DNA of 64,000 nucleotides from Achromobacter sp. MFA1 R4. GTDB taxonomy: Bacteria; Pseudomonadota; Gammaproteobacteria; Burkholderiales; Burkholderiaceae_B. The notes beneath the pieces were generated by a model. It was not told the origin of the DNA and searched no databases. It was given only the letters and a program-made list of their open reading frames with translations. The stretch lies in contig NZ_LT707065.1 of the NCBI RefSeq assembly GCF_900156745.1, forward strand, positions 2,480,001 through 2,544,000, written 5' to 3'. The translations under genes were made by a program, and so were the position numbers. Of the stretch, positions 50,027 to 58,872 are shown piece by piece. Every line of letters starts with the position of its first letter. Position 1 is the first letter of the stretch.

Positions 50027-50063
50027 CTGCCGGGCTCCTCTTCGTGGTGGGCAGTGTGGCCGC

Positions 50064-51077
50064 TCAGGCGACCTGGATGTTGGCGTCGCGGATGATCTTG
50101 GCCCAGCGGTCGACCTCGGACTTCAGGTAGGCGCCGAACTCCTGCGGACCGCGCGGCTGGGGCACGAAGCCCAGTTGCTGCAGGGCCTGCTGCATGGCGG
50201 GCTGCGAGACCTGCTTGACGATCGCGCTGCCGATGCGCTGGACCAGCTCGGGCGGCGTGCCGGCGGGCGCGAGCACACCGGTGAAGTTTTCGACGATCAG
50301 GTCCGGCAGGCCGACTTCGGCCGTGGTCGGCAGGTCCGGTAAGTCATTGCTGCGTTTGCGCGTGGTGATCGCCAGCGCGCGCAGCGACCCGTTCTTCACG
50401 TGCGCCAGCGATTCGGGATAGTTGGAGAACACCACGTCCAGGTGTCCGCCGATCAGGTCGGTGAGCGAAGGCGCGCCGCCCTTGTACGGGACATGCATCA
50501 GCGGGACGCCGGTGAGCTTCTGGTAGAGCGCCAGCGTCAGGTGCGGCGGCGTGCCGTTGCCGCTGGAGCCTGCCGACAGCGGCTTGGCCTTGGCCGCGCG
50601 CGCCAGGTCGTCCATGCTCTTGATGGGGCTCTTGGCGTTGACCACCACCATGATGGGCGAAGAGGCCAGACCGGCCAGCGGGGTCAGGTCGCGGGTCAGG
50701 TCGTAGCCCGCCTTGCCCGCGAACAGCGTGGCGTTGGCTGCATGCGACAGGGTGATGGCCAGCCAGGTGTAGCCGTCGGGCGCGGAATGCGAGACATGCG
50801 CGGCGCCGATGTTGGCGCTGCCGCCCGGCTTGTTCTCGACCACGACGTTCCAGCGTTCGGCGTCCGCCAGCGCCTTGCCGACCTGCCGCGCGGCCACGTC
50901 GGTCAGCCCGCCGGGCGGGAAGGGCACCACGTAGTTGATGGGGCGTTCGGGCCAGGCGCCTTTCTGCGCCAGCGCCCGCTCCCACGGGGCCAGCGCACAC
51001 AGTCCGGCGGCGCCCAGGGCGCCCAGCAGGCGACGGCGCTGCGCATCTTGCAGGGGGTAATGCGGTTCGCTACTCAT
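50064..51077 (-). CDS. Bug family tripartite tricarboxylate transporter receptor (TctC-like)
   Basis: The 337-residue binding protein has a Tat-like signal (RRRLLGALGAAGLCALAPW, with a cleavage site near ALA-QKG). The Bug pattern is intact: WPERPINYVVPFPPGGLTDV, VVVENKPGGSANIG, and GNGTPPHLTLALY. It lies inside the sulfolactate cluster between suyB and slcC, so the ligand is likely a sulfonated C3 acid; SlcH is the TctC-type receptor in described clusters. No matching TctA or TctB genes are in the window. Confidence 0.85.
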   Translation of the reverse strand: MSSEPHYPLQDAQRRRLLGALGAAGLCALAPWERALAQKGAWPERPINYVVPFPPGGLTDVAARQVGKALADAERWNVVVENKPGGSANIGAAHVSHSAPDGYTWLAITLSHAANATLFAGKAGYDLTRDLTPLAGLASSPIMVVVNAKSPIKSMDDLARAAKAKPLSAGSSGNGTPPHLTLALYQKLTGVPLMHVPYKGGAPSLTDLIGGHLDVVFSNYPESLAHVKNGSLRALAITTRKRSNDLPDLPTTAEVGLPDLIVENFTGVLAPAGTPPELVQRIGSAIVKQVSQPAMQQALQQLGFVPQPRGPQEFGAYLKSEVDRWAKIIRDANIQVA

Positions 51078-51233
51078 CTGTCTTCCTCCTTGGGGATAAC
51101 GCCCGGGTAGGAATGCATACGCCTATGCTGCCGCGGTCTGCGCCCGGGTCTGATGGTTCTTGTAGGTGATGCCGCGATGATGCCGCGAGGGGAGGCCGGC
51201 GCGTCCTCCTTGACGCGCCGGCCGGGCCGGGCG

Positions 51234-52409
51234 CTAGGCGCTTTCGAAGATCCGCGTAAGGACGAACTCGCGGTGGCCCAAGGCCTCGGCGGCAGTCCAG
51301 CGGCCGTTGGCGGTGGCCAGCATGCATTCGAGCAGCTTGTCGCCGGCCTGGTTCAGGTCGATCTCGCGCTGCAGAAGGCCGCTGGTGTCCACGTCGATGT
51401 GCTCGGACATGGTGCGCACGGTGCGTGGATTGGCGCAGATCTTGATGACCGGCAGGATCGGATTGCCGATGACGTTGCCCTGGCCGGTGGGGAAGAAGTG
51501 CACGGCATAGCCCGACGCGGCGCACAGGGTCACCATTTCCGCCGCCGCCGAGGACGAATCCATGAACCACAAGCCGGGGCCGTCCGGCATTTCGGCCTTG
51601 TCGATGACGCCGTCCACACGGCATTTCTTGCCGATCTTCTGGATGTTGCCCAGCGCCTTTTCCTCGATGGTCGTCAGCCCGCCGGCGATGTTGCCCTTGG
51701 TGGGCTGGGACTCGGACAGGTCGCTGGTCTTCCAGCGGTCGATCATGGCCTGGTAGCGGTCGAACATGAACATGAATTTTTCACGCACGGCATCGTTGGC
51801 GCAGCGCTCGGCCACGATGTGTTCGCCGCCGGTGAGTTCGGACGTCTCGCCGAACACCAGGGTGGACCCCAGCGCATAGAGCTTGTCGAAGGCGTTGCCG
51901 ACCGTGGGGTTGGCGCCGCAGCCGGAGGTGGTGTCGGATTCGCCGCACTTGGTCGAGACCCACAGGTCCGAGATCGGGCATTCGCTGCGCGTGAGCGCCG
52001 TGGCGTAGTGCACGTATTCCTTGGCGCAGCGCGAGGCGCGCATGATGGTGTCGTGGTCGCCGTGCAGTTCGATGGAAAAGCCCATGACGGGCTTGCCCGT
52101 GGCGGCGATGCCGTCCACGACGCGCTTGGTCCAGCCTTCCTCGATGCCGATCACGACCACGGCCGCGACGTTGGGGTTACAGCCGGTGCCGATCAGGGTG
52201 CGGAAATGCAGTTCCAGGTCTTCGCCGAACTGGAGCCGGCCATAGGGATGAGGCAGGGCCAGGGTGCCCTTGATGTTGTTGGCGACGGCTTCGGCGGCGG
52301 CATTGGAGATGTCGTCCACGGGCAGGACGATGACGTGGTTGCGCACGCCGACGCGGCCGTTGTCGCGACGATAGCCTTGGAAGGTGGTCTGGGCATTGAT
52401 GATGGACAT
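51234..52409 (-). CDS. suyB: (2R)-sulfolactate sulfo-lyase large subunit (UxaA family)
   Basis: The 391-residue protein is the UxaA/altronate dehydratase C-terminal type: [20 protein letters not shown] near residue 12, [29 protein letters not shown], and [14 protein letters not shown] near residue 165, where cysteines may hold Fe. In the pathway it splits sulfolactate into pyruvate and sulfite. AGGAA stands before the ATG at 52409. It follows the small-subunit gene by 28 bases. An altronate- or galactarate-type dehydratase is the alternative reading, but no sugar-acid genes are near. Confidence 0.8.
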   Translation of the reverse strand: MSIINAQTTFQGYRRDNGRVGVRNHVIVLPVDDISNAAAEAVANNIKGTLALPHPYGRLQFGEDLELHFRTLIGTGCNPNVAAVVVIGIEEGWTKRVVDGIAATGKPVMGFSIELHGDHDTIMRASRCAKEYVHYATALTRSECPISDLWVSTKCGESDTTSGCGANPTVGNAFDKLYALGSTLVFGETSELTGGEHIVAERCANDAVREKFMFMFDRYQAMIDRWKTSDLSESQPTKGNIAGGLTTIEEKALGNIQKIGKKCRVDGVIDKAEMPDGPGLWFMDSSSAAAEMVTLCAASGYAVHFFPTGQGNVIGNPILPVIKICANPRTVRTMSEHIDVDTSGLLQREIDLNQAGDKLLECMLATANGRWTAAEALGHREFVLTRIFESA

Positions 52410-52437
52410 GGTGGATTCCTGTGCGATGGGGGGACGC

Positions 52438-52719
52438 TTACCAGCGCTTGGTCTTGATGTTGTGCACATGGGCGTGCTGGCCGGCCTTGATGGGCGCCAC
52501 CACGCGGCCGATGTCCACGCCATACTTGAAGACCGTGTCGCCGACGTCCATGTCCTTCATCGCCACCTTGTGGCCGATGGGAATGTCCTGCGACGCGCGC
52601 ACATGGATGATCTTGTCTTCATCCATGATCCAGGCGTTCAGTTCCGTTCCGGCGGTCAGGCCCTCCACCACGGCGACCGCCACCGTGTCCTTCGCATCGT
52701 GCAATACGGCGTGAATCAT
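52438..52719 (-). CDS. suyA: (2R)-sulfolactate sulfo-lyase small subunit (SAF domain)
   Basis: The 93-residue protein is a single SAF domain, the N-terminal part of UxaA-type dehydratases carried here as a separate gene: [21 protein letters not shown] at the start, [18 protein letters not shown] in the middle and [23 protein letters not shown] at the end. AGAGGAAG stands before the ATG. Together with the following large subunit it makes the lyase. It is the first gene of the minus-strand operon suyA-suyB-Bug-slcC-comC. Confidence 0.82.
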   Translation of the reverse strand: MIHAVLHDAKDTVAVAVVEGLTAGTELNAWIMDEDKIIHVRASQDIPIGHKVAMKDMDVGDTVFKYGVDIGRVVAPIKAGQHAHVHNIKTKRW

Positions 52720-52810
52720 TGTCTTCCTCTCTGGGGTCAGGAGCGCCGCCGGGCTGTTGCTCGCGGCGCGGATCACAACGGCCAGGAAATCTTAGGCCGG
52801 TGTTTTTTCA

Positions 52811-52846
52811 AAGTCAACTAAATCATATAGATGAATTACATGACTT
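52811..52846. promoter_or_regulatory. 36-bp palindromic operator between suyA and its GntR-type regulator
   Basis: AAGTCA (52811-52816) mirrors TGACTT (52841-52846), and inside, sharing the same centre, lies TCAT-ATAG-ATGA flanked by AA and TT. Of 18 symmetric positions, 14 pair. It is in the AT-rich part of the divergent gap and probably binds the GntR protein. Confidence 0.65.
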
Positions 52847-52902
52847 GAGAGGATCCGACCCGCGCCGCTACACTGGGGGTCCGTGAATATTGCGATGCAC
52901 CC

Positions 52903-53664
52903 ATGAACACCAGCCTGTCACCGACTGTGCCTTTGGGCAGTCCCTTGTACGAACAGGTCAAGCAGGCCGTGCTTGCCGCGCTGGCGCAGGGCGAGTGGAA
53001 GCAGGGCGAGGCGATCCCGCCCGAGAAACACCTGGCCGAGCGGTTCGGCGTATCGATCGGCACCCTGCGCAAGGCCATCGACGAACTGGCGGCCGAGAAC
53101 ATCCTGGTGCGCCATCAGGGGCGCGGCACCTATGTGGCGGTGCACACGCGCAACCACCACTTCTTCAAGTTTTTCCGCATCGTCGGGCAGGATGGCAGCA
53201 AGTCCTATCCGACCACCCAACTGGTGCGATTTCGCCGCGTGAAGGCGTCGGCGGTGGCGCGCGAAAAGCTGGCGCTGCCGGCGGGCGCCCTGGTGTACGA
53301 GTTCCTGAACGTGCTGTCGCTCAACGGCGACGTGGTCATGGCCGACGACGTCTGCCTGCCGGAATCGCGCTTTCCGGGGCTGACCGAAGCGCACCTGCGC
53401 GAACGCACCAGTACGCTGTACGCGCTGTACCAGGACCTCTTCGGCGTGAACGTCATTGCCACCGACGAGCGCCTGCGGACCTGCCTGGCCGAGCGTACGC
53501 AGGCGCGCTGCCTGGGCGTTCCCGAGGGCAGCGCACTGCTGGAGATCCGCCGCATCGCGTTTTCGTACAACCGCCAGCCGGTGGAGTGGCGGGTGTCGCG
53601 CGTGAATACCGAACGCTACGAATACCTGGGCCAGGAGCCCTGGGAGGCCGGCGCCGCGTCCTGA
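52903..53664 (+). CDS. GntR family regulator with UTRA ligand domain
   Basis: The 253-residue HutC-type regulator has a winged helix (about residues 12-78, EQVKQAVLAALAQGEWKQGE and LRKAIDELAAENILVRHQGRG) and a UTRA domain from about residue 95 to 240, with YEFLNVLSLNGDVVMADDV. It is divergent from the suy operon with a palindrome between, so it is likely the sulfolactate-responsive regulator. A CCTGAA/TTCAGG hairpin (53660-53678) spans the stop codon without a T-tract. The exact start (52903 or an upstream ATG at 52894 in another frame) is set by the frame. Confidence 0.87.
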   Translation: MNTSLSPTVPLGSPLYEQVKQAVLAALAQGEWKQGEAIPPEKHLAERFGVSIGTLRKAIDELAAENILVRHQGRGTYVAVHTRNHHFFKFFRIVGQDGSKSYPTTQLVRFRRVKASAVAREKLALPAGALVYEFLNVLSLNGDVVMADDVCLPESRFPGLTEAHLRERTSTLYALYQDLFGVNVIATDERLRTCLAERTQARCLGVPEGSALLEIRRIAFSYNRQPVEWRVSRVNTERYEYLGQEPWEAGAAS

Positions 53665-53775
53665 AGCAGGGATTCAGGCATCCGCCGCGCGGGGGCGAGA
53701 GGCCCCGATCGCGTGGCGGGCGGCGGATTGCCCCGCCTGCAAGCAGTGCTAGAATTCCTGCCGCACTACCCATTT

Positions 53776-53836
53776 TCGGCGCCGATTTGCCTGATCCGCT
53801 TGCGGGCGCCTTCCAATAAATCCAGCTAAAGAGGTC
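53776..53836 (+). promoter_or_regulatory. SAM-II riboswitch upstream of metX
   Basis: The sequence fits the SAM-II (metA) consensus: a P1 helix GGCGCC/GGCGCC (53778-53783 with 53805-53810), a loop starting GATTT, then an A-rich linker and the conserved 3' end CAGCTAAAGAGG. The pseudoknot formed on S-adenosylmethionine would bury AAAGAGG, which is also the ribosome site of metX (ATG at 53840). Translation control by SAM is therefore expected. Confidence 0.88.
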
Positions 53837-53839
53837 CGT

Positions 53840-55099
53840 ATGACCACTCCTGCCCAGAATTTGGCCGGTGATTCGGCCAGCGGGTTCGTACCCGCAACCG
53901 TCACGACCGCCGATACCGTTGATCCCGGTTCGGTCGGCCTCGTCTCCCCCACCTTCATTCGTTTCGACGAGCCGCTGCCCTTGCTGAGCGGCCAATCGCT
54001 GGCGTCGTACGAGCTGGCCGTCGAGACCTACGGCACGCTCAATGCGCAGCGCACCAACGCCGTCCTCATCTGCCACGCGCTCAATGCCTCGCACCACGTC
54101 GCGGGGCAGGCCGCGGACAACCCCGCCGACCTCGGCTGGTGGGACAACATGGTGGGCCCGGGCAAGCCGGTGGACACCAACCGCTTCTTCGTGATCGGCG
54201 TGAACAACCTGGGCTCCTGCTTCGGCTCGACAGGGCCGGCCAGCATCAACCCCGAGACCGGCAAGCCCTGGGGCGCCGCGTTCCCGGTGCTGACGGTGGA
54301 AGACTGGGTGCGGGCGCAGGCGCGGGTGGCGGACCACTTCGGCATCGAACGTTTTGCCGCCGTGATGGGCGGATCGCTGGGCGGCATGCAGGCCCTGAGC
54401 TGGTCCATCACCTTGCCCGAGCGCGTGGCCAACTGCATCGTCATCGCCAGCACGCCGCGCCTGTCCGCGCAGAACATCGGCTTTAACGAAGTGGCGCGCC
54501 GCGCCATCATCACCGACCCGGATTTCCACGGCGGCGACTACTACGCGCAGGACACCGTGCCGCGCCGCGGCCTGTCGGTGGCGCGCATGATCGGCCACAT
54601 CACGTATCTGTCCGATGACGACATGGCCGAAAAATTCGGACGCGCGCAGCGCGCGCCCGCCGAGAACGGCGCCTACCGCTATGGCTACGACGTCGAGTTC
54701 GAGGTGGAGTCGTACCTGCGCTACCAGGGCGAAAAGTTCACCCGCTATTTCGACGCCAACACCTATCTGCTGATCACCCGCGCGCTCGACTACTTCGATC
54801 CGGCCCGCACCACGGGCGGCGACCTGGCCCGGGCGCTGGCGCCCGCCAAATCCAATTTCCTGCTGGTGTCGTTTTCGACCGATTGGCGTTTTCCGCCCGA
54901 GCGCTCGCGCGAGATCGTGCGCGCGCTGCTCAAGAACGGCAGCCCCGTCACCTACGCCGAGATCGACGCGCCGCACGGGCACGATGCCTTCCTGCTGGAA
55001 GACGCCCGCTACCATGCCGTGGTCCGGGGCTACTACGAACGCATCGCGCGCGAGCTGGGCCTGGATGCGGCCGACCTGACCGAAGGACAACCCCAATGA
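53840..55099 (+). CDS. metX: Homoserine O-acyltransferase (acetyl- or succinyl-)
   Basis: The alpha/beta-fold enzyme of 419 residues acylates homoserine in methionine synthesis. Marks are [12 protein letters not shown] near residue 77 and [22 protein letters not shown], written here in parts ([15 protein letters not shown]). The nucleophile serine is in [14 protein letters not shown] near residue 175, and the catalytic Asp and His come late ([22 protein letters not shown]). Whether acetyl- or succinyl-CoA is used cannot be told safely from sequence; in this group MetX enzymes of either type occur. A SAM-II riboswitch controls the start, and metW follows with a four-base overlap. Confidence 0.93.
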   Translation: MTTPAQNLAGDSASGFVPATVTTADTVDPGSVGLVSPTFIRFDEPLPLLSGQSLASYELAVETYGTLNAQRTNAVLICHALNASHHVAGQAADNPADLGWWDNMVGPGKPVDTNRFFVIGVNNLGSCFGSTGPASINPETGKPWGAAFPVLTVEDWVRAQARVADHFGIERFAAVMGGSLGGMQALSWSITLPERVANCIVIASTPRLSAQNIGFNEVARRAIITDPDFHGGDYYAQDTVPRRGLSVARMIGHITYLSDDDMAEKFGRAQRAPAENGAYRYGYDVEFEVESYLRYQGEKFTRYFDANTYLLITRALDYFDPARTTGGDLARALAPAKSNFLLVSFSTDWRFPPERSREIVRALLKNGSPVTYAEIDAPHGHDAFLLEDARYHAVVRGYYERIARELGLDAADLTEGQPQ

Positions 55100-55710
55100 C
55101 GTCCGTGACACCCCGTTATGCGCACGGCGCGCTGCGGCCCGACCTCGCGCGCATCGCCGGATGGATCGAACCCGGCAGCCGCGTCCTGGACCTGGGCTGC
55201 GGCGACGGCGCCTTGCTGGCGCATCTGCGCGACCATCGCCAGGTGAAGGGGGCGGGCGTCGAACTGGACGATACCTGCGTGATCGCCTGCGTGCGCCGCG
55301 GTGTCGAAGTCATCCAGCAGAACCTGGAAGACGGCCTGGCGCTCTTTGACGACAAGCAGTTCGATACGGTCGTGCTGTCGCAGACGCTGCAGTCGATGCA
55401 CCGGACCGAGCACATCCTGCGCGAAATGGCCCGCGTCGCGCGCCACGGCGTGGTGTCGTTTCCCAACTTCGGCTACTGGCCCCATGGCTGGGCCATCCTG
55501 CGCGGCCGCATGCCGGTGACGGGCCAGATGCCCTACCAGTGGTACAACACGCCCAACATCCACCTGTGCACGCTGCGCGACTTCGAACAGCTTGCCGGCG
55601 AGCTGGACCTGCGCATCCTGGAGCGCGCCACGTTCAACGAAGGCAAGGAAGTCCGGCTCTTCCCGAGCTGGCGCAGCACGCTGGCGGTGTACCGCTTCGC
55701 GTCGCCCTGA
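55096..55710 (+). CDS. metW: Methionine biosynthesis protein MetW
   Basis: The 204-residue protein is a small methyltransferase-fold protein: [18 protein letters not shown] near residue 27 is the SAM-binding loop, and [23 protein letters not shown] is the MetW mark. It partners MetX in proteobacteria and stimulates homoserine acylation. The ATG overlaps the metX stop (ATGA), so the two are translationally coupled and share the riboswitch. Confidence 0.95.
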   Translation: MTSVTPRYAHGALRPDLARIAGWIEPGSRVLDLGCGDGALLAHLRDHRQVKGAGVELDDTCVIACVRRGVEVIQQNLEDGLALFDDKQFDTVVLSQTLQSMHRTEHILREMARVARHGVVSFPNFGYWPHGWAILRGRMPVTGQMPYQWYNTPNIHLCTLRDFEQLAGELDLRILERATFNEGKEVRLFPSWRSTLAVYRFASP

Positions 55711-55816
55711 CATTCCGACACGCCTGCTCCTGACGGCGCGGACGAACAGGCCCTAAAATGCCGCAAGCCCGCGGCCAGCGCCTGCGACGCCGCCGGCCAC
55801 GTTTCAGGAGACCGTC

Positions 55817-57064
55817 ATCACCGCTGTATCCAACGTCTACACCAGCCCCCGCGTCGCCCCGCTGCTGGTCCTGGGTTTTGCCAGCGGCCTGCCGCTCGCC
55901 CTGACCAGCGGCACATTGCAGGCGTGGGCCACCGTCGAAGGCGTTCCGCTGCAGGAAATCGGTTTCCTCACCCTCGTGGGCACGGCCTACACCATCAAGT
56001 TTCTCTGGGCCCCGCTGGTCGACCGCTTTGTGCCGCCCCTGCTGGGCCGCCGTCGCGGCTGGATGCTGGTCACGCAATTGCTGCTGGCCGTGGCGATCGT
56101 GGCGATGGGCGCGCTGTCGCCCTCGTCCGCGCTGATGCCGCTGGCGCTGCTGGCGGTGATGGTCGCCTTTTTATCGGCCACGCAGGACATCGCCTTCGAT
56201 GCCTATTGCACCGACGTGCTGCGCAAGGATGAACGGGGCGCGGGCGCGGCCATCAAGGTCATGGGCTACCGGCTGGCGATGATCGTGTCGGGCGGGCTTG
56301 CGCTCATCATGGCGGACCAATGGATAGGGTGGGGCCAGACCTACATCCTGATGGGGGGGCTGATGCTGCTGTGCGCGCTGGCCACCCTGTGGGCGCCCGA
56401 GCCCGAGCATGTCGCGCGCGCGCCGCGCAGCCTGCGCGAGGCCGTGGCCGAACCCCTGCACGAATTTTTCACCCGGCGCGGCGCGCTGGCGGTGCTGCTG
56501 CTGATCGTGCTGTACAAGCTGGGCGATGCGTTCGCCGGCGCCCTGTCCACCACCTTTCTCATCCGCGGCGCGGGCTTCACGCCGACCGAGGTGGGCACCG
56601 TGAACAAGGTGCTGGGGCTGGCCGCGACCATCATCGGCGCGCTGGCGGGGGGCTCGGTCATGGCGCGCTGGGGGCTGTACCGCTCATTGATGGCGTTCGG
56701 TCTGCTGCAGGCGGTGTCGAACCTGGCGTACTGGCTGATCGCGGTCAGCCCGAAGAACATCTGGCTGATGGCGACCGGCGTGGGCATCGAGAATCTGTGC
56801 GGCGGCCTGGGCACGGCGTCTTTCGTGGGCCTGTTGATGGCGCTGTGCCGGCAGCGGTTCTCGGCCACGCAGTTTGCGCTGCTGTCGGCCCTGTCGGCCG
56901 TGGGCCGCACGTACCTGGCCGGGCCGCTCACGCCGCCGCTGGTCCTGCACCTGGGCTGGCCCGGGTTTTTCCTGCTGACGGTGGCCATCGCCGTGCCCGG
57001 CCTGGTGCTGCTGAAGGTCTTGCGCGGCACCATCGACGCCATGGAAAAACAGGGCGAGGCGTAG
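55817..57064 (+). CDS. ampG: AmpG family muropeptide transporter (MFS), non-standard ATC start
   Basis: The membrane protein of about 415 residues has 12 helices and imports anhydromuropeptides for cell-wall recycling. Marks: LVLGFASGLPLALTSGTLQAW (first helix), GFLTLVGTAYTIKFLWAPLVDR, and GRRRGWMLVTQLLL. The first helix is coded from 55847 on, but the frame has no ATG, GTG or TTG between the in-frame stop at 55754 and 55916. An AGGAG stands 6 bases before ATC at 55817, and ATC-ACC there replaces the expected Met-Thr. ATC initiation is inferred; a TTG at 55916 would cut off the first helix. Confidence 0.82.
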   Translation: MTAVSNVYTSPRVAPLLVLGFASGLPLALTSGTLQAWATVEGVPLQEIGFLTLVGTAYTIKFLWAPLVDRFVPPLLGRRRGWMLVTQLLLAVAIVAMGALSPSSALMPLALLAVMVAFLSATQDIAFDAYCTDVLRKDERGAGAAIKVMGYRLAMIVSGGLALIMADQWIGWGQTYILMGGLMLLCALATLWAPEPEHVARAPRSLREAVAEPLHEFFTRRGALAVLLLIVLYKLGDAFAGALSTTFLIRGAGFTPTEVGTVNKVLGLAATIIGALAGGSVMARWGLYRSLMAFGLLQAVSNLAYWLIAVSPKNIWLMATGVGIENLCGGLGTASFVGLLMALCRQRFSATQFALLSALSAVGRTYLAGPLTPPLVLHLGWPGFFLLTVAIAVPGLVLLKVLRGTIDAMEKQGEA

Positions 57065-57089
57065 CCCGCGCCACGCCGCGCCCTGCACG

Positions 57090-57118
57090 AAGGCGGCGCG
57101 CGAGCGTCGCCTTTTTTT
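57090..57118 (+). terminator. Rho-independent terminator after ampG
   Basis: A ten-pair stem AAGGCGGCGC/GCGTCGCCTT (one G-T pair) with loop GCGA is followed by a T-run. It ends 22 bases before the stop of the convergent stress-protein gene, so it probably works mainly for ampG. Confidence 0.9.
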
Positions 57119-57140
57119 GTTGGCCGCGGCGTGGCGCCGA

Positions 57141-58010
57141 CTACGCCTCGCCGGACAGCCTGACGATCAGCACGTCGCTGGGCAGGGATTCCAGCAGCCG
57201 CTCGGCCACGCTGCCGATGGCGGTGCGCAGGAGGCCCGTGCGGCCATGGGTGCCGGTGACGACCAGGTCGGACCGGTGGGTGAACGAATACTCGGCCAGC
57301 ACGGTTTCGGGCTGGCCGGCCTCCAGCACGACCTTGGTCGGCATGCCCTTGGGCAGTTCGGGCGTTTCCGCGATGAAACGCTGGGCGCATTGTTCCGCGG
57401 TCTTGTAGAAGCTGCTGACGACGGCGTCATCGGGCACGTTCAGGTTCTGGAACGGCACTTCGTAGGCGTTGAACAGCGTCAGTTCGGCATTGGGGACCAG
57501 TTGCAGCGCCGCGCGCAACGCCTGGCGCGAGCCGTCCGAGAAGTCGGTGGCGACCAGCACGTCGCGGTAGGGCCTGCGCGGACGGTTCTTGACGACCAGC
57601 ACCGGCTGGCGCGCCTGGCGGGCCAGTTTTTCGACGGTGGTGCCCAGCAGCAGGCGGCCCAGCGTTTCCTGGCGGGCGATGCCGGCCACGATCAGCGAGC
57701 AGCCGAAGGTGTCGGCGGTTTCGAGGATGCTGGCGACGGGGTCGCCCTTGGCGACCACCACTTCGGCGGGGACGTCGGCGGCGGCCACGTCTTCGGCAAG
57801 CTCGCGTTCGACGAGGGCCTTGTGGTCAGGCGACATGCGACGCCAGACCGGCGTGGTCAGCCGCGCCGGCGTGGCATGGGATTCCATGACATGCAGCACG
57901 ATCAGCCTGGTGTTCAGTTCCTTGGTCAACTGCAGGGCGCGATCCAGGGCTCTGTCGCCGCGCGCACTCAGGTCCGTGGCCAGAAGGATGGGGCCAATTT
58001 GCTGTGTCAT
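57141..58010 (-). CDS. Universal stress protein, two tandem UspA domains
   Basis: The 289-residue protein has two Usp domains: one from residue 5 (GPILLATDLSARGDRALDRA) and one from about residue 148 (RDVLVATDFSDGSRQALRAA). The ATP-binding pattern G-x2-G-x9-G-S is complete only in the second (GTHGRTGLLRTAIGS); the first has a degenerate form (GRLLLGTTVEKL). GGGAGATTAGG precedes the ATG. Tandem Usps are linked to survival under stress. The gene is convergent with ampG. Confidence 0.9.
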   Translation of the reverse strand: MTQQIGPILLATDLSARGDRALDRALQLTKELNTRLIVLHVMESHATPARLTTPVWRRMSPDHKALVERELAEDVAAADVPAEVVVAKGDPVASILETADTFGCSLIVAGIARQETLGRLLLGTTVEKLARQARQPVLVVKNRPRRPYRDVLVATDFSDGSRQALRAALQLVPNAELTLFNAYEVPFQNLNVPDDAVVSSFYKTAEQCAQRFIAETPELPKGMPTKVVLEAGQPETVLAEYSFTHRSDLVVTGTHGRTGLLRTAIGSVAERLLESLPSDVLIVRLSGEA

Positions 58011-58233
58011 ACCTAATCTCCCGGTGATGGCCAGAGAGGCGGCTCCCGCGTCCGCGCTGCCTGGCCCATTAGCGCCCGGTTGGGCTCGTCTCCATTGTCT
58101 CGCTGCGACACGAGGCTGGGCTTGATCGATATCAACGCAGATCCGAGGGTACGGGATGCGGCGCGCGCAGGCAATGGCGCGGCCCCGGGAAAGGCTCAAT
58201 ACAATGGGGCCTGCCTCAGTTCCTGCCCACCCT

Positions 58234-58872
58234 ATGTTCACCGATCTATCGCCCGCCCTGCTGCATACGCTGTACCTGGTCGCCATCGTCGCCGAGGCCA
58301 TGACGGCCGCGCTGTCCGCGGGACGCCGCGATATGGACTGGATGGGTGTCTGCATCATCGCCTGCGTGACCGCGCTGGGTGGCGGGTCGCTGCGCGACGT
58401 GCTGCTGGGGCACTATCCGCTGACCTGGGTGGTCCATCCCGAATACCTGTGGATGACGGGCGGCGCGGCGATCCTCACCGCGCTGATCGCGCCGGTCATG
58501 CGGCGGCTGCGCAGCGTGTTCCTGCTGGCCGACGCGCTGGGGCTGGTGGCGTTCACCGTCATCGGCTGCCAGGTGGCGCAGATGATGCAGTTGCCGATCA
58601 CGGTGGTGCTCATCAGCGGCATGATCACCGGGTGCGCCGGCGGGGTGCTGCGGGACGTGCTCTGCAACGAGGTGCCGCTGCTGTTCCGCAAGGAACTCTA
58701 CGCCAGCGTGTCCCTGGTGACCGGCGCCCTGTATCTGGGGTCCATGTCGCTGGGGTTGTCCGCCAACGCCTCGGTGCCGATTGCGCTGGCGGCAGGCCTG
58801 ACGATGCGCCTGATGGCGTTGCGCTTCAATTGGCAGATGCCGAAGTTCGTGTATCGGGACGACTGGGACTGA
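58234..58872 (+). CDS. UPF0126 (TRIC-like) membrane protein
   Basis: The 212-residue protein has about seven helices in two related repeats, each with a glycine-rich turn: GGGSLRDVLLG near residue 50 and GCAGGVLRDVLCNE near residue 137. This is the mark of the UPF0126 family, related to trimeric intracellular cation channels. The ATG at 58234 gives the first helix at the start; the frame extends 26 codons upstream with no sense. The gene ends 45 bases before an 11-bp repeat array. Substrate unknown. Confidence 0.85.
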   Translation: MFTDLSPALLHTLYLVAIVAEAMTAALSAGRRDMDWMGVCIIACVTALGGGSLRDVLLGHYPLTWVVHPEYLWMTGGAAILTALIAPVMRRLRSVFLLADALGLVAFTVIGCQVAQMMQLPITVVLISGMITGCAGGVLRDVLCNEVPLLFRKELYASVSLVTGALYLGSMSLGLSANASVPIALAAGLTMRLMALRFNWQMPKFVYRDDWD

